A stretch of DNA of 56,787 nucleotides from contig JAIUOO010000028.1 in assembly GCA_020161695.1 (NCBI GenBank), forward strand, positions 1-56,787, read 5' to 3'. Shown one piece after another: positions 1 to 9,280 of this stretch. Position numbers and translations under genes: made by a program. Source of the DNA: Pseudomonadota bacterium (lineage in GTDB: Bacteria; Pseudomonadota; Alphaproteobacteria; Rhizobiales; Phreatobacteraceae). Within the stretch, counting starts at the first letter, position 1. The number at the start of each line of letters is the position of its first letter. Below the pieces are notes generated by a model. The model saw nothing but the letters and a program-made list of their open reading frames with translations. It searched no databases and was not told where the DNA came from.

Positions 1-823
1 TGTCGGCGCCGACCAGTTCCGGCGGCATCTTCGCCATGATCTCTTCCGGCGTATGTGTGTGAATCCACTTCAGGGTCGCGACGATCGCATTCGCCAGCGC
101 CTGCGTCTCCTTCGGGTGCGCCTCGATCCAGCTCGCCTTGGTATAGAGCGCGCCGCCCGGATATTCGCCGCCGAACACCTCCAGCGTATCGTGCTGGGTG
201 CGCGTATCGCTGAGAATCTTGAGATCCTTGTTGCGGTTCTGCAGCACGGTCACCGCGGGATCGAGCAGCACCGCCGCCTGCACCTTGCCCTGCTCCATCG
301 CCGCCACCGCCGTCGCGCCGAGGCCGACACCGACCACACCGACCGAGTTCGGATCGACGCCATTCTTCGACAGCAGATATTTCAGGAAGAAGTCGGTCGA
401 GGAGCCCGGCGCGCTGACGCCCACGGCCTTGCCGGCGAGATCCTTCACCGACTTGATGTTGGCGGTTTCCTTCGGCGACACCACGAGCGCGAGGCCCGGA
501 TAGCGGTCATAGACCACGAATGCCTGCAGCGCCTGGTTCTTGGCGGCGAGGTTGACGCAGTGGTCGAAATAACCGGATACGACGTCGGCGCTGCCGCCGA
601 TCACCGCGGTCAGCGACTGCGAGCCACCCTTGAAATCGACCAGTTCGACATTGACGCCGGCCTTGTCGTATTCGCCGAGTTGCTTCGCCAGCACGGTCGG
701 CAGGTAGCAGAGACAGGCGGCGCCGCCGATGGCGATCGTCACCTTGGATTGTGCCGCCGCGGCGCTGGTCATGCCCGCCACCACCGCCAGCGAGAGGGCC
801 AGCCGGCGCATCAGGGTCTTCAT
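1..823 (-). CDS. ABC transporter substrate-binding protein (NMT1/SsuA-like), C-terminus cut by window edge
   Basis: About 274 residues are present; the C-terminus lies beyond base 1. The start is the ATG at 823-821, preceded by GAGGATAT, a usable Shine-Dalgarno. It opens with a signal peptide (MKTLMRRLALSLAVV, then an Ala-rich end at AAAAQ). The mature part begins KVTIAIGGAACLCYLPTVLA, the usual first strand and helix of NMT1/SsuA/TauA-type periplasmic binding proteins, and continues with GGSQSLTAVIGGSADVVSGY and a central APGSSTDFFLKYLL segment. It should capture a small anionic or heterocyclic ligand (nitrate, alkanesulfonate, taurine or a thiamine precursor) for the permease and ATPase encoded at 1462-3062. 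The ligand cannot be told from sequence alone. A divergent cupin gene separates it from the rest of the transporter. Confidence 0.85.
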   Translation of the reverse strand, partial: MKTLMRRLALSLAVVAGMTSAAAAQSKVTIAIGGAACLCYLPTVLAKQLGEYDKAGVNVELVDFKGGSQSLTAVIGGSADVVSGYFDHCVNLAAKNQALQAFVVYDRYPGLALVVSPKETANIKSVKDLAGKAVGVSAPGSSTDFFLKYLLSKNGVDPNSVGVVGVGLGATAVAAMEQGKVQAAVLLDPAVTVLQNRNKDLKILSDTRTQHDTLEVFGGEYPGGALYTKASWIEAHPKETQALANAIVATLKWIHTHTPEEIMAKMPPELVGAD

Positions 824-964
824 GGGATATCCTCCACGCTTTTCGTTGCGCGCACGATACTGGAGCGGCCTCCCCGTGAGAAGGCTTGTTTGGAAGCCCC
901 TGTTCATGCGTCCCGCGCGGGCATAGCGTTGGGACGTATGATCGTCATCCGGAAAGGAACGTCC

Positions 965-1450
965 ATGCCGCCCCAAGGATCGAACAAAACGCCAAACACC
1001 GTGTCGAAACGCACGATGCTGCTGGCCGCCGCTCTGGCTTTTGCCGCCGGCTGCGGCGCCGCCCGTTTCCTGCCCACCGCGCTGGCTGCCGACGCCATCG
1101 CGCCGCAGATCATCAACGTCCCGAGCCTTGCCGGCGACGATCTCGGCCCGGCCTCGCCGACCGGCTTCCGCTCCAAGACCTTCGTGACGGCGGACGGCAT
1201 GACGCTCTCGATCCAGGCCGGCAACGTGCCGAAGCATCTGCATCCGCAGACCAACGAGATTCAGTACATCGTCGAAGGGACCGGCAAGATCTGGTTCAAC
1301 GACAAGGAAGTCGATGTGAAACCCGGCGACCTCATCATCATTCCGAAAGGCACCGCACACGGCGGCACCAAGCCGACCAGCGGCGTGTTCAAGGCGATCG
1401 CGATCAAAACGCCGCCGCAGCCGCCGAACGACACGACCCTGCTGCAATAG
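965..1450 (+). CDS. Secreted cupin-domain protein
   Basis: A 161-residue protein. The ATG at 965 is chosen because AAAGGAAC lies just upstream and because it gives a clean export signal (SKRTMLLAAALAFAAG); an in-frame ATG at 938 is the alternative. After the signal comes one small beta-barrel cupin. The first cupin motif is seen as PKHLHPQTNEIQYIVEGTG (two His and a Glu that usually hold a metal), and the second as GDLIIIPKGTAHGG. Single-domain cupins of this type include dioxygenases, isomerases and simple binding proteins, so the activity is unknown. It runs opposite to the flanking ABC transporter genes and shares a 141-base divergent intergenic region with the binding-protein gene, which may mean joint control. 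Confidence 0.75.
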   Translation: MPPQGSNKTPNTVSKRTMLLAAALAFAAGCGAARFLPTALAADAIAPQIINVPSLAGDDLGPASPTGFRSKTFVTADGMTLSIQAGNVPKHLHPQTNEIQYIVEGTGKIWFNDKEVDVKPGDLIIIPKGTAHGGTKPTSGVFKAIAIKTPPQPPNDTTLLQ

Positions 1451-1461
1451 CAAACCGGCGG

Positions 1462-2250
1462 CTAGCCGCGGTTCTCGGCCGCGGTTGGCCGCCACACCAA
1501 AAGGCGCGTCTCCGCGAGCGTCACCACGGCGTCGATCACGATCACGAACGCAGCCAGCACGAACATGCCGGCGAACACGCCGGCGACGTCGAAGGTGCCT
1601 TCCGCCTGCTGGATCAGGTAGCCAAGACCGGCGGCGGCACCGAGATATTCGCCGACCACCGCGCCGACCACGGCGAAGCCGACGGAGGTGTGCAGCGAGG
1701 AGAACATCCACGATAGCGCCGACGGCCAGTAGACGTGGCGCATCAACTGCCGCTCGCTCATCCCGAGCATGCGCGCATTGGCGAGCACGGTCTGGCTCAC
1801 TTCCTTGACGCCCTGATAGACGTTGAAGAAGACGATGAAGAACACCAGCGTCACGCCGAGCGCGACCTTGGACCAGATGCCGAGTCCGAGCCACAGCGTG
1901 AAGATCGGCGCCAGCACAACGCGTGGCAGCGCATTGGCCATCTTCACATAGGGATCGAACACCGCCGCGACCACCGGCTTGCGCGCGAACCAGAAGCCGA
2001 CGAGCACGCCGCCGACCGAGCCGATCACGAAGGCCAGCGCGGATTCCGTGAGCGTCACCCACAGATGCTTCCAGATCGTCCCCTCGACAAACCATTTGAC
2101 GATGCGCTGCGCGACATCGACCGGATTGGAGAAGAAGAACGGCGGCAGCAGCATCACGCCGAACACCGGATAGGTGCTCAACAGATGCCACAGCAGCAGG
2201 GCGACGACGCCGACCAGCACCTGCATCGCGGTGAGCGACACGCGGCTCAT
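1462..2250 (-). CDS. ABC transporter permease (SsuC/TauC-like)
   Basis: A 262-residue inner-membrane protein with about six hydrophobic segments, beginning MSRVSLTAMQVLVGVVALLL. The binding-protein-dependent permease (BPD_transp_1) core covers roughly residues 65-250. The EAA loop that contacts the ATPase is readable as VLANARMLGMSERQLMRHVY, followed by WPSALSWMFSSLHTSVGFA. It is the membrane channel for the NMT1/SsuA-type importer of this cluster. Its ATG overlaps the stop codon of the upstream ATPase gene by four bases (ATGA), so the two are co-translated. Length and layout are ordinary for the family. Confidence 0.9.
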   Translation of the reverse strand: MSRVSLTAMQVLVGVVALLLWHLLSTYPVFGVMLLPPFFFSNPVDVAQRIVKWFVEGTIWKHLWVTLTESALAFVIGSVGGVLVGFWFARKPVVAAVFDPYVKMANALPRVVLAPIFTLWLGLGIWSKVALGVTLVFFIVFFNVYQGVKEVSQTVLANARMLGMSERQLMRHVYWPSALSWMFSSLHTSVGFAVVGAVVGEYLGAAAGLGYLIQQAEGTFDVAGVFAGMFVLAAFVIVIDAVVTLAETRLLVWRPTAAENRG

Positions 2251-3062
2251 ACATCACCTCCCGCGCCACCGCCGGTGCGGACATAACCCTTCATCACCTC
2301 GGTCTTGAGCTTGTCCCAGATTTCACGATGGATGTCATGGAACGCAGGATCGAGCTTGATCTCGGCGATGTCGCGCGGCCGCGCCAGCGGAATGCGCCAG
2401 TCGCCGATGATATGCGCCGCCGGCCCAGCCGACATGATGACGACGCGATCCGACAACGCGATCGCCTCTTCGAGATCGTGGGTGACGAACAGCACCGCCT
2501 TGCGGTCGGCGCTCCACAGGTCGAGCAACTGGTTGCCCATGATCTGCCGGGTCTGCGCGTCGAGCGGGCCGAATGGCTCGTCCATCAGCAGGATCTTCGG
2601 ATCGCGGATCAGCACCTGCGCAAGACCGACGCGCTTGCGCTGCCCGCCGGACAGCATGTGCGGATAACGGTCGCCGAAATTGGCAAGTCCGACGCGGCCG
2701 AGCCAGTCGCGGGCGCGGCTGCGCGCCTCCGTCTGCGCGGTGCCGGCGATCTCCAGCCCGATCGCGACATTCTCCAGCGCGGTCTTCCAGGGAAACAGCG
2801 CATCGGCCTGGAACAGATAACCGGCCTGGCGGTTGAGCGCCGCAAGCCGCTCGCCGAAAATCCGTACGTCGCCGGTCGCCGGCGCCAGCAGCCCCGCCGC
2901 CGCATTGAGCAGCGTGGATTTGCCGCAGCCGGTCGGCCCGACGATGGCGACGAACTCGCCGTCCGCGACGTCCAGCGTCGCCTCGCTCACCGCGCGGTAT
3001 TCACCGCCGCCGGCGAGACGAAACACGATATCGACGTGCTGAAGCGAAACCGCAGCAACCAC
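2247..3062 (-). CDS. ABC transporter ATP-binding protein (SsuB/TauB-like)
   Basis: The cytoplasmic ATPase of the importer. The GTG at 3062 is chosen (271 residues) because GGGGGA lies at suitable spacing upstream; a longer TTG start at 3128 is possible. The nucleotide-binding domain is complete: Walker A GPTGCGKSTLL, a Q-loop around YLFQADALFPW, signature LSGGQRKRVGLAQ, Walker B ILLMDEPFGPLD and the H-loop FVTHDLEEA. The DEPFGPLDAQTR wording is typical of nitrate/sulfonate/taurine transporters. It overlaps the permease gene by four bases. A repeat-rich gap of about 230 bases separates it from ilvC upstream. Confidence 0.9.
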   Translation of the reverse strand: MVAAVSLQHVDIVFRLAGGGEYRAVSEATLDVADGEFVAIVGPTGCGKSTLLNAAAGLLAPATGDVRIFGERLAALNRQAGYLFQADALFPWKTALENVAIGLEIAGTAQTEARSRARDWLGRVGLANFGDRYPHMLSGGQRKRVGLAQVLIRDPKILLMDEPFGPLDAQTRQIMGNQLLDLWSADRKAVLFVTHDLEEAIALSDRVVIMSAGPAAHIIGDWRIPLARPRDIAEIKLDPAFHDIHREIWDKLKTEVMKGYVRTGGGAGGDV

Positions 3063-3144
3063 TCGGACAATCCCCCACCCGGCGGCACCGGGCCACGGCA
3101 AACGTAACGGCTTGCCGCGCGAAAGCAATCAGCGGAAACAGTTC

Positions 3145-3210
3145 GGCCTCATGGTGAGGAGCGGCGTCATTGCCCTCGGGCAATGGCGACGCGTCTCGAA
3201 CCATGAGGCC
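3145..3210. repeat. Dispersed palindromic intergenic repeat (type A)
   Basis: The outer arms GGCCTCATGG (3145-3154) and CCATGAGGCC (3201-3210) are perfect inverted copies. Inside them lies a second hairpin, ATTGCC-CTCG-GGCAAT. The wording 'CCTCATGGTGAGGAGCG ... GCGTCTCGAACCATGAGG' recalls intergenic repeats that I know from many Hyphomicrobiales genomes. It may also act as a bidirectional transcription barrier between ilvC and the ABC operon. Confidence 0.65.
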
Positions 3211-3226
3211 GGATAACGACGTTAAT

Positions 3227-3280
3227 TCATCCTTCGAGACGCCCGCCGTCGCTTACGCTCCGGCAGGCTCCTCAGGATGA
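3227..3280. repeat. Dispersed palindromic intergenic repeat (type B)
   Basis: It starts TCATCCTTCGAGACGC and ends CTCCTCAGGATGA, with inverted ends TCATCCT / AGGATGA. It lies ten bases beyond the ilvC stop codon. Related 'TCATCCTGAGG...CCTCGAAGGA' wording recurs at 21456-21503 in this window. Confidence 0.6.
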
Positions 3281-3289
3281 TGTCGGAGA

Positions 3290-4309
3290 TCAGTTCTTGG
3301 CCTTGTCCACCAGAGCGCCCTGCTTGATCCAGGGCATCATCTCGCGCAGCTTCTCGCCGACCTTCTCGACCGAGTGCTCGGCGAGCTTGGCGCGGGTCGC
3401 CTTGAACGAGGTCTGGTTGACCTTGTTCTCCAGCATCCAGTCGCGGGTGAACTTGCCCGACTGGATGTCGGTCAGCACGCGCTTCATCTCGGCCTTGGTC
3501 TCGGCGGTGATGATGCGCGGGCCGGTGACGTACTCGCCGTACTCGGCCGTGTTCGAGATCGAGTAGTTCATGTTGGCGATGCCGCCCTCGTAGATGAGGT
3601 CGACGATCAGCTTCACCTCGTGGAGGCACTCGAAATAGGCCATCTCCGGCGCGTAGCCGGCTTCGGTCAGCGTCTCGTAGCCGGCCTTGATCAGCTCGAC
3701 CAGGCCGCCGCAGAGCACGACCTGCTCGCCGAACAGGTCGGTCTCGCACTCTTCCTTGAAGGTCGTCTCGATGATGCCGGCGCGGCCGCCGCCGTTTGCC
3801 GAGGCGTAGGAGAGGCCGAGGTCATGGGCATTGCCCGAGGCGTCCTGATGGATCGCGATGAGGGTCGGCACGCCGCCGCCGCGCTGATATTCCGAGCGAA
3901 CGGTGTGGCCGGGGCCCTTGGGGGCGACCATCAGCACGTCGAGATCCTTGCGGGCCTCGATCAGGTTGAAGTGCACGTTGAGGCCGTGGGCGAACATGAT
4001 CGCCGCGCCGTTCTTCATGTTGGCGTGCAGGTCGTCGCGGTAGATGTCGGCCTGCAGCTCGTCCGGGGTGAGCATCATCATGATGTCGCAGACCTTGGCG
4101 GCCTCCGCCGGGGTCATGACGGTGAAGCCGGCGGCCTCGGCCTTGGCGCGGGTGGCGGAACCCGCCTTCAGCGCGATGACCACGTCCTTGACGCCGGAGT
4201 CGCGCAGGTTCTGCGCGTGGGCATGGCCCTGGCTGCCGTAGCCGACGATGCAGACCTTCTTCGACTTGATCAGGTTCAGATCGGCGTCGCGATCGTAATA
4301 GACACGCAT
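3290..4309 (-). CDS. ilvC: Ketol-acid reductoisomerase
   Basis: A 339-residue class I enzyme that uses Mg2+ and NADPH to isomerise and reduce acetolactate or acetohydroxybutyrate, the second common step of Val/Ile/Leu synthesis. The ATG at 4309 gives the standard start MRVYYDRDADLNLIKSKK; the reading frame stays open upstream but that part is unlike the family. The NADPH-binding motif is VGYGSQGHAHAQNL at about residues 22-35. The second half holds VAPKGPGHTVRSEYQRGGG and the metal-binding ETDLFGEQVVLCGG region. Length is typical. It is last in the minus-strand block after ilvB, ilvH, pdxJ and a TetR gene, and is followed by two palindromic repeats. Confidence 0.97.
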   Translation of the reverse strand: MRVYYDRDADLNLIKSKKVCIVGYGSQGHAHAQNLRDSGVKDVVIALKAGSATRAKAEAAGFTVMTPAEAAKVCDIMMMLTPDELQADIYRDDLHANMKNGAAIMFAHGLNVHFNLIEARKDLDVLMVAPKGPGHTVRSEYQRGGGVPTLIAIHQDASGNAHDLGLSYASANGGGRAGIIETTFKEECETDLFGEQVVLCGGLVELIKAGYETLTEAGYAPEMAYFECLHEVKLIVDLIYEGGIANMNYSISNTAEYGEYVTGPRIITAETKAEMKRVLTDIQSGKFTRDWMLENKVNQTSFKATRAKLAEHSVEKVGEKLREMMPWIKQGALVDKAKN

Positions 4310-4358
4310 GGGATGGTTCCTTCCTTGGCTTCGCGTTGTCGGGGTTTGGTAGGCGTTG

Positions 4359-5033
4359 TCAGGCAGTGGCCGGCGCGGGGGCCGCCCGGCCGTAGAGGGT
4401 GAGGAACTGATCGGTCGCAGCGGCCGCATCGCGCGCGATCTCGGCCTTGCCAAGCTTCAGCTTGTCCCCGAGCAGCAGGCGGATCTGCACGTCGCGGCCG
4501 GCAAGGCCGAAAAAGGTGCGGAACGCCGCTTCGGTATCGTCGAAAGCAAGCAGGCCGGCAGCGCGCCCTTCTTCCAGCACGGGCTTCAACCGGTCGCCGA
4601 TGGCGAAGCGGCCGTTATCGAGCACGATCTGGCCGAGATTGCTCTGCTTCGACGCCGCGTGAGCGATCGCCACGCGGTTGAGCGCGATCGACGTGGCGCT
4701 GGAAATGACCGACAGCCAGTTCGCAGCGAAATCGCTGAGACTGTCCCTCAGGCTAGAGGCATCGAGCTTCTGCCGGTCGTAGCTGCCGGCGCGCACGCGG
4801 GATGCCTGCCATTGCACCGCCGCGGTCAGGAGGCCGTCGCGGTCGCCGAACCACTTGTAGAGCGTTTCCTTCGAGCAGCTCGCCTGCCGGGCGACGGCCG
4901 TCATGGTGAGCTGGCCGCCCTTCTCCTGCAGCAGCGTCAGCACCGCGTCGAGAACCGCCGCCTGGCGGGCGGTGGGCTCTGCCGGATCGGCGCCCGAAGG
5001 CTCGGAAGCAGGGGTCTTGGCGGCTGAAGTCAT
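4359..5033 (-). CDS. TetR/AcrR-family transcriptional regulator
   Basis: A 224-residue cytoplasmic repressor-type protein. The helix-turn-helix is at about residues 41-62 (QLTMTAVARQASCSKETLYKWF) and is followed by GDRDGLLTAAV, the usual end of the TetR DNA-binding domain. The C-terminal ligand domain (residues about 85-215) is not diagnostic. It lies between pdxJ and ilvC on the same strand, 49 bases before ilvC. A perfect 6-3-6 palindrome sits 28-42 bases upstream of its start and is its likely own operator. Whether it also regulates ilvC, which it could read into, is inference. Confidence 0.9.
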   Translation of the reverse strand: MTSAAKTPASEPSGADPAEPTARQAAVLDAVLTLLQEKGGQLTMTAVARQASCSKETLYKWFGDRDGLLTAAVQWQASRVRAGSYDRQKLDASSLRDSLSDFAANWLSVISSATSIALNRVAIAHAASKQSNLGQIVLDNGRFAIGDRLKPVLEEGRAAGLLAFDDTEAAFRTFFGLAGRDVQIRLLLGDKLKLGKAEIARDAAAATDQFLTLYGRAAPAPATA

Positions 5034-5060
5034 GGGTGTCGACAGGCGGGAACGAGCCGT

Positions 5061-5075
5061 ACCGTACGTTACGGT
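5061..5075. promoter_or_regulatory. Candidate TetR operator palindrome
   Basis: ACCGTA-CGT-TACGGT is a perfect inverted repeat with a three-base spacer, 28 bases upstream of the ATG of the TetR gene at 4359-5033. The position fits autorepression. Functional assignment is inferred from position and symmetry only. Confidence 0.5.
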
Positions 5076-5154
5076 TCGGTTATCTAGCCCAGCGCGATCC
5101 CGCGCGCAAGCGGGACTTCGGGCATGCCGACGATTGCCATCGCCGGCTCATCCG

Positions 5155-5892
5155 TCACCCGCCGCACGCCTTCTGGTACAGCCTGACCGTCTCGGCCATG
5201 CCGTAGGTGAGCGCATCGGCCGTCAGCGCATGGCCGATCGACACTTCCGCGATAGCAGGCGCGCGGGCGATGAGGGCCGGCAGGTTGTCGAGCGTCAGAT
5301 CGTGGCCGGCATTGACGGCGAGCCCCGCCGCAACCGCCGCGTCCGTCGTCGCGGCGAGCTTGGCGAGTTCGGCCTGCGCCTTGTCGGGGTCGGATGAGCC
5401 GCCATAGGGGCCGGTATAGAGCTCGATCCGGTCGGCCCCGGTCGCCCTGGCGCCGGCCACCAGCGCCGGGTCGGGATCGAGGAACAGCGAGACGCGGAAG
5501 CCCGCCTGCTTCAGCCGCTTGTTCACCCGCGTCAGCAGGTCGCCGTCCTTCGCCACGTCCCAGCCGTGGTCCGAGGTCGCCTGCGCCGGATCGTCCGGCA
5601 CCAGCGTCACCTGGTCGGGCTTCGCCTCCTCGCAGAGCGCCAGGAAGCGCTCGTCCGGATAGCCCTCGATGTTGAATTCCGCCTTCGGGAACTCGTTGCG
5701 GATCATCGCCACCAGCGCGAACACGTCGCCGCGCCGGATATGCCGCTCGTCCGGCCGCGGATGGACCGTGATCCCCGCCGCGCCCGCCTGCAGCGCGATG
5801 CGGGCAAGGCCCACCACGCTCGGCCAGGGCAGGTTGCGCCGGTTGCGCAGCTGGGCGATCGCGTTGACGTTGACGGAGAGATGCGTCGGCAT
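5155..5892 (-). CDS. pdxJ: Pyridoxine 5'-phosphate synthase
   Basis: A 245-residue TIM-barrel enzyme that condenses 3-amino-2-oxopropyl phosphate with 1-deoxyxylulose 5-phosphate to form pyridoxine 5'-phosphate. The ATG at 5892 gives the family start MPTHLSVNVNAIAQLRNRR; further upstream the open frame runs into a repeat element and is not part of the gene. Conserved parts are NVNAIAQLRN, the TVHPRPDERHIRRGDV loop and the late VNAGHDLTLDNL and EVSIGHALTADAL segments. Length matches the family. It lies between ilvH and the TetR gene. PLP is needed by the branched-chain transaminase, a loose functional link. Confidence 0.95.
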   Translation of the reverse strand: MPTHLSVNVNAIAQLRNRRNLPWPSVVGLARIALQAGAAGITVHPRPDERHIRRGDVFALVAMIRNEFPKAEFNIEGYPDERFLALCEEAKPDQVTLVPDDPAQATSDHGWDVAKDGDLLTRVNKRLKQAGFRVSLFLDPDPALVAGARATGADRIELYTGPYGGSSDPDKAQAELAKLAATTDAAVAAGLAVNAGHDLTLDNLPALIARAPAIAEVSIGHALTADALTYGMAETVRLYQKACGG

Positions 5893-5940
5893 GGGGTCGG
5901 CCTTTAGGTCGCTGCGGGCGCCCGGTTTCGGGTGGGTCGC

Positions 5941-5988
5941 ATTCCCTTCACGCGAACCGGTATCCGGTTCGCTTGAGAATGCTCCCAT
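5941..5988. repeat. Rhizobial-type dispersed repeat (GCGAACCGG palindrome)
   Basis: It contains the perfect inverted repeat GCGAACCGG-TAT-CCGGTTCGC (5952-5972) flanked by CCCTTCAC and TTGAGAAT. Read on the minus strand, CCGGTTCGCGTGAAG is shared with the copy at 19001-19048. It fills the gap between ilvH and pdxJ and is translated only in a spurious upstream extension of pdxJ. Confidence 0.65.
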
Positions 5989-6567
5989 TCAGCGTCCCTG
6001 CGCGCCGTCCGGCAAGGCCGCTTCCAGCATGCCTTCCGCGCCACGGCTCATGGCCGCGATGCCGGTGCGCGACACCTCGACGAGGCCGACCACGCCCATC
6101 AGGCGGATGAAGCGCTCGACCTCCTCGGTCGTGCCGGTCAGCTCGAACACGAAGGAATTGAGCGTCGCGTCCAGCGTCCGCGCGCCGAAGGCGCCGGCGA
6201 GCCTGAGCGCCTCGACGCGGGCGTCGCCCTTGCCGCGCACCTTGACGAGGCAGAGTTCGCGCTCCAGCGCCTCGCCCTGCACCGTGAGATCGACCACGCG
6301 ATGCACCGGCACCAGCCGGTCGAGCTGCGTCTTGATCTGCTCGATGGTCTTCTCGGTGCCGGTAGTGACGATGGTGATGCGCGAGACGTGCTTCTCGTGC
6401 TCGGTCTCCGAGACCGTCAGGCTCTCGATATTGTAGCCGCGGCCGGAGAACATGCCCGCGATGCGGGCTAGAACCCCCGGTTCGTTGTCGACCAGCACCG
6501 CCAATGTGTGGCGGCGGGTCGGCGGCTGGGCGTCGGACAGGAAGTAGGCGGACTGGGACTGGGTCAT
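5989..6567 (-). CDS. ilvH: Acetolactate synthase small (regulatory) subunit
   Basis: A 192-residue regulatory partner of IlvB that confers valine feedback inhibition. The ATG at 6567 is chosen because the ACT domain begins soon after, at TLAVLVDNEPGVLARIAGMF, continuing GRGYNIESLTVSETE. The second ferredoxin-like domain starts near ELCLVKVRGKGDARVEALR and runs to VVGLVEVSRTGIAAMSRG. The arrangement is the standard IlvH/IlvN form, slightly long. Unusually, a racemase gene separates it from ilvB (19 bases between racemase and ilvH), but all three are on one strand with short gaps and are probably one transcript. Confidence 0.95.
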   Translation of the reverse strand: MTQSQSAYFLSDAQPPTRRHTLAVLVDNEPGVLARIAGMFSGRGYNIESLTVSETEHEKHVSRITIVTTGTEKTIEQIKTQLDRLVPVHRVVDLTVQGEALERELCLVKVRGKGDARVEALRLAGAFGARTLDATLNSFVFELTGTTEEVERFIRLMGVVGLVEVSRTGIAAMSRGAEGMLEAALPDGAQGR

Positions 6568-6586
6568 CGGTCTGTTCGTTCTGGTG

Positions 6587-7330
6587 TTACGCGGCCGCGC
6601 GGGCGTCGGGAGAGGGCGGGAGCAGGCTCGATACCGGCGCGTCGGCCAGCGCGATCTCGACGGCCGCGGCGACATGCTCCTCGGTCGTGTCGATGGCCGG
6701 CTCCGGCATGTCCGCCTGGGAGAGAAGCAGGCCGATCTCGGTACAGCCGAGAATGACGCTGTCGATGCCGTCGGCGCGCGCTGCATCGATGACCGCGAGA
6801 TAGGCGGCCTTCGAGGCGGGGCTGATCACGCCGCGGCAGAGCTCCTCGTAGATAATGCGGTGAACCTCCGCGCGGCCCGCCGCATCCGGCACCACGGCGG
6901 CGATGCCATGGGCGGCCAGCCGGTCGCGGTAGAAGCCGTCCTCCATGGTGAAGCGGGTCGCCAGCAGCAGCGGCCGCCGGCAGCCGCGCGCCTTCAGCGC
7001 CGCCGCCGTCACGTCGACGATATTGACGAGCGGCAGGCCGGAGGCGGCCTCGATGCCGCCCGCCACCTTGTGCATCGTGTTGGTCGCGAGCACGAGCACT
7101 TCCGATCCGGCGCGCGCGAGGTCCGCGCCGAGCCGGTCCATGGCCCGGCCGGCCTCCTCCCATTCGCCCGCCGCCTGCATGGCGGCGATGCCGGCGAAAT
7201 CGACCGAATGGACGATCGCCTTCGCCGAATGCAGTCCGCCGAGACGGTCGCGCACGAGCTCGTTCAGCCGGCGGTAATAGACCGCCGTCGATTCCCAGCT
7301 CATGCCGCCGATGACGCCGATCGTGCGCAT
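6587..7330 (-). CDS. Aspartate/glutamate racemase family protein (YgeA-like)
   Basis: A 247-residue Asp/Glu/hydantoin racemase-fold protein starting MRTIGVIGGMSWESTAVYYR, the signature of the RacX/YgeA group. Family members interconvert L- and D-amino acids with two facing catalytic residues. Here the first site reads LATNTMHKV, with Thr before Asn rather than the Cys of classical aspartate racemases, and the second reads VILGCTEIGLLL with the Cys present. The same Thr/Cys pair occurs in E. coli YgeA, a glutamate/aspartate racemase, so activity is plausible but substrate is open. The gene is inserted between ilvB and ilvH with gaps of about 20 bases, so it is very likely co-expressed with branched-chain amino acid synthesis. 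Confidence 0.88.
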   Translation of the reverse strand: MRTIGVIGGMSWESTAVYYRRLNELVRDRLGGLHSAKAIVHSVDFAGIAAMQAAGEWEEAGRAMDRLGADLARAGSEVLVLATNTMHKVAGGIEAASGLPLVNIVDVTAAALKARGCRRPLLLATRFTMEDGFYRDRLAAHGIAAVVPDAAGRAEVHRIIYEELCRGVISPASKAAYLAVIDAARADGIDSVILGCTEIGLLLSQADMPEPAIDTTEEHVAAAVEIALADAPVSSLLPPSPDARAAA

Positions 7331-7349
7331 GTCACACCAGCTGCTTGCG

Positions 7350-9110
<1,761 letters not shown>

Positions 9111-9171
9111 GGTCGTTTTCCTAGGAAGGGGCTGTAGCGGGTCTGTAAGTCTGAAGGGTCGTTCCGGGCAA

Positions 9172-9196
9172 CAAAAAAGGCCCCGTGAGGGACCTT
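9172..9196 (-). terminator. Attenuator hairpin upstream of ilvB
   Basis: On the minus strand AAGGTCCC-TCAC-GGGGCCTT forms an eight-pair stem with one G-U pair, immediately followed by a run of T. It lies about 60 bases before the ilvB start and 37 bases after the leader-peptide stop codon, the standard place for a transcription attenuator. A second small hairpin, GTGTGA-GACA-TCACAC (9223-9238), overlaps the leader stop codon and could take part in the alternative fold. Confidence 0.75.
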
Positions 9197-9232
9197 GCTT
9201 TGAGCGCCACCGTTCGGCCGCCGTGTGATGTC

Positions 9233-9280
9233 TCACACGTCCGTCGATGGCGCCCCGGATACAATAAGGATGAAACGCAC
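9233..9280 (-). CDS. ilvB leader peptide (branched-chain attenuation)
   Basis: A 15-codon frame, GTG start, reading MRFILIVSGAPSTDV and ending TGA. Four consecutive codons specify Ile-Leu-Ile-Val, the end products of the pathway. Three of them (CTT, ATT, GTA) are codons little used in this GC-rich sequence, so stalling would be sensitive to charged tRNA levels. GGAG lies nine bases upstream of the GTG. With the hairpin at 9172-9196 this is a textbook attenuation layout. Attenuation of ilvBN has been reported in Caulobacter crescentus, also an alphaproteobacterium. The assignment rests on codon content, position and the hairpin. Confidence 0.75.
   Translation of the reverse strand: MRFILIVSGAPSTDV

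Noticed and set aside
5893..5988. A longer PdxJ starting at 5988.
   Set aside because: The extra 32 residues are translated repeat sequence (GCGAACCGG palindrome), and the family start is at 5892.
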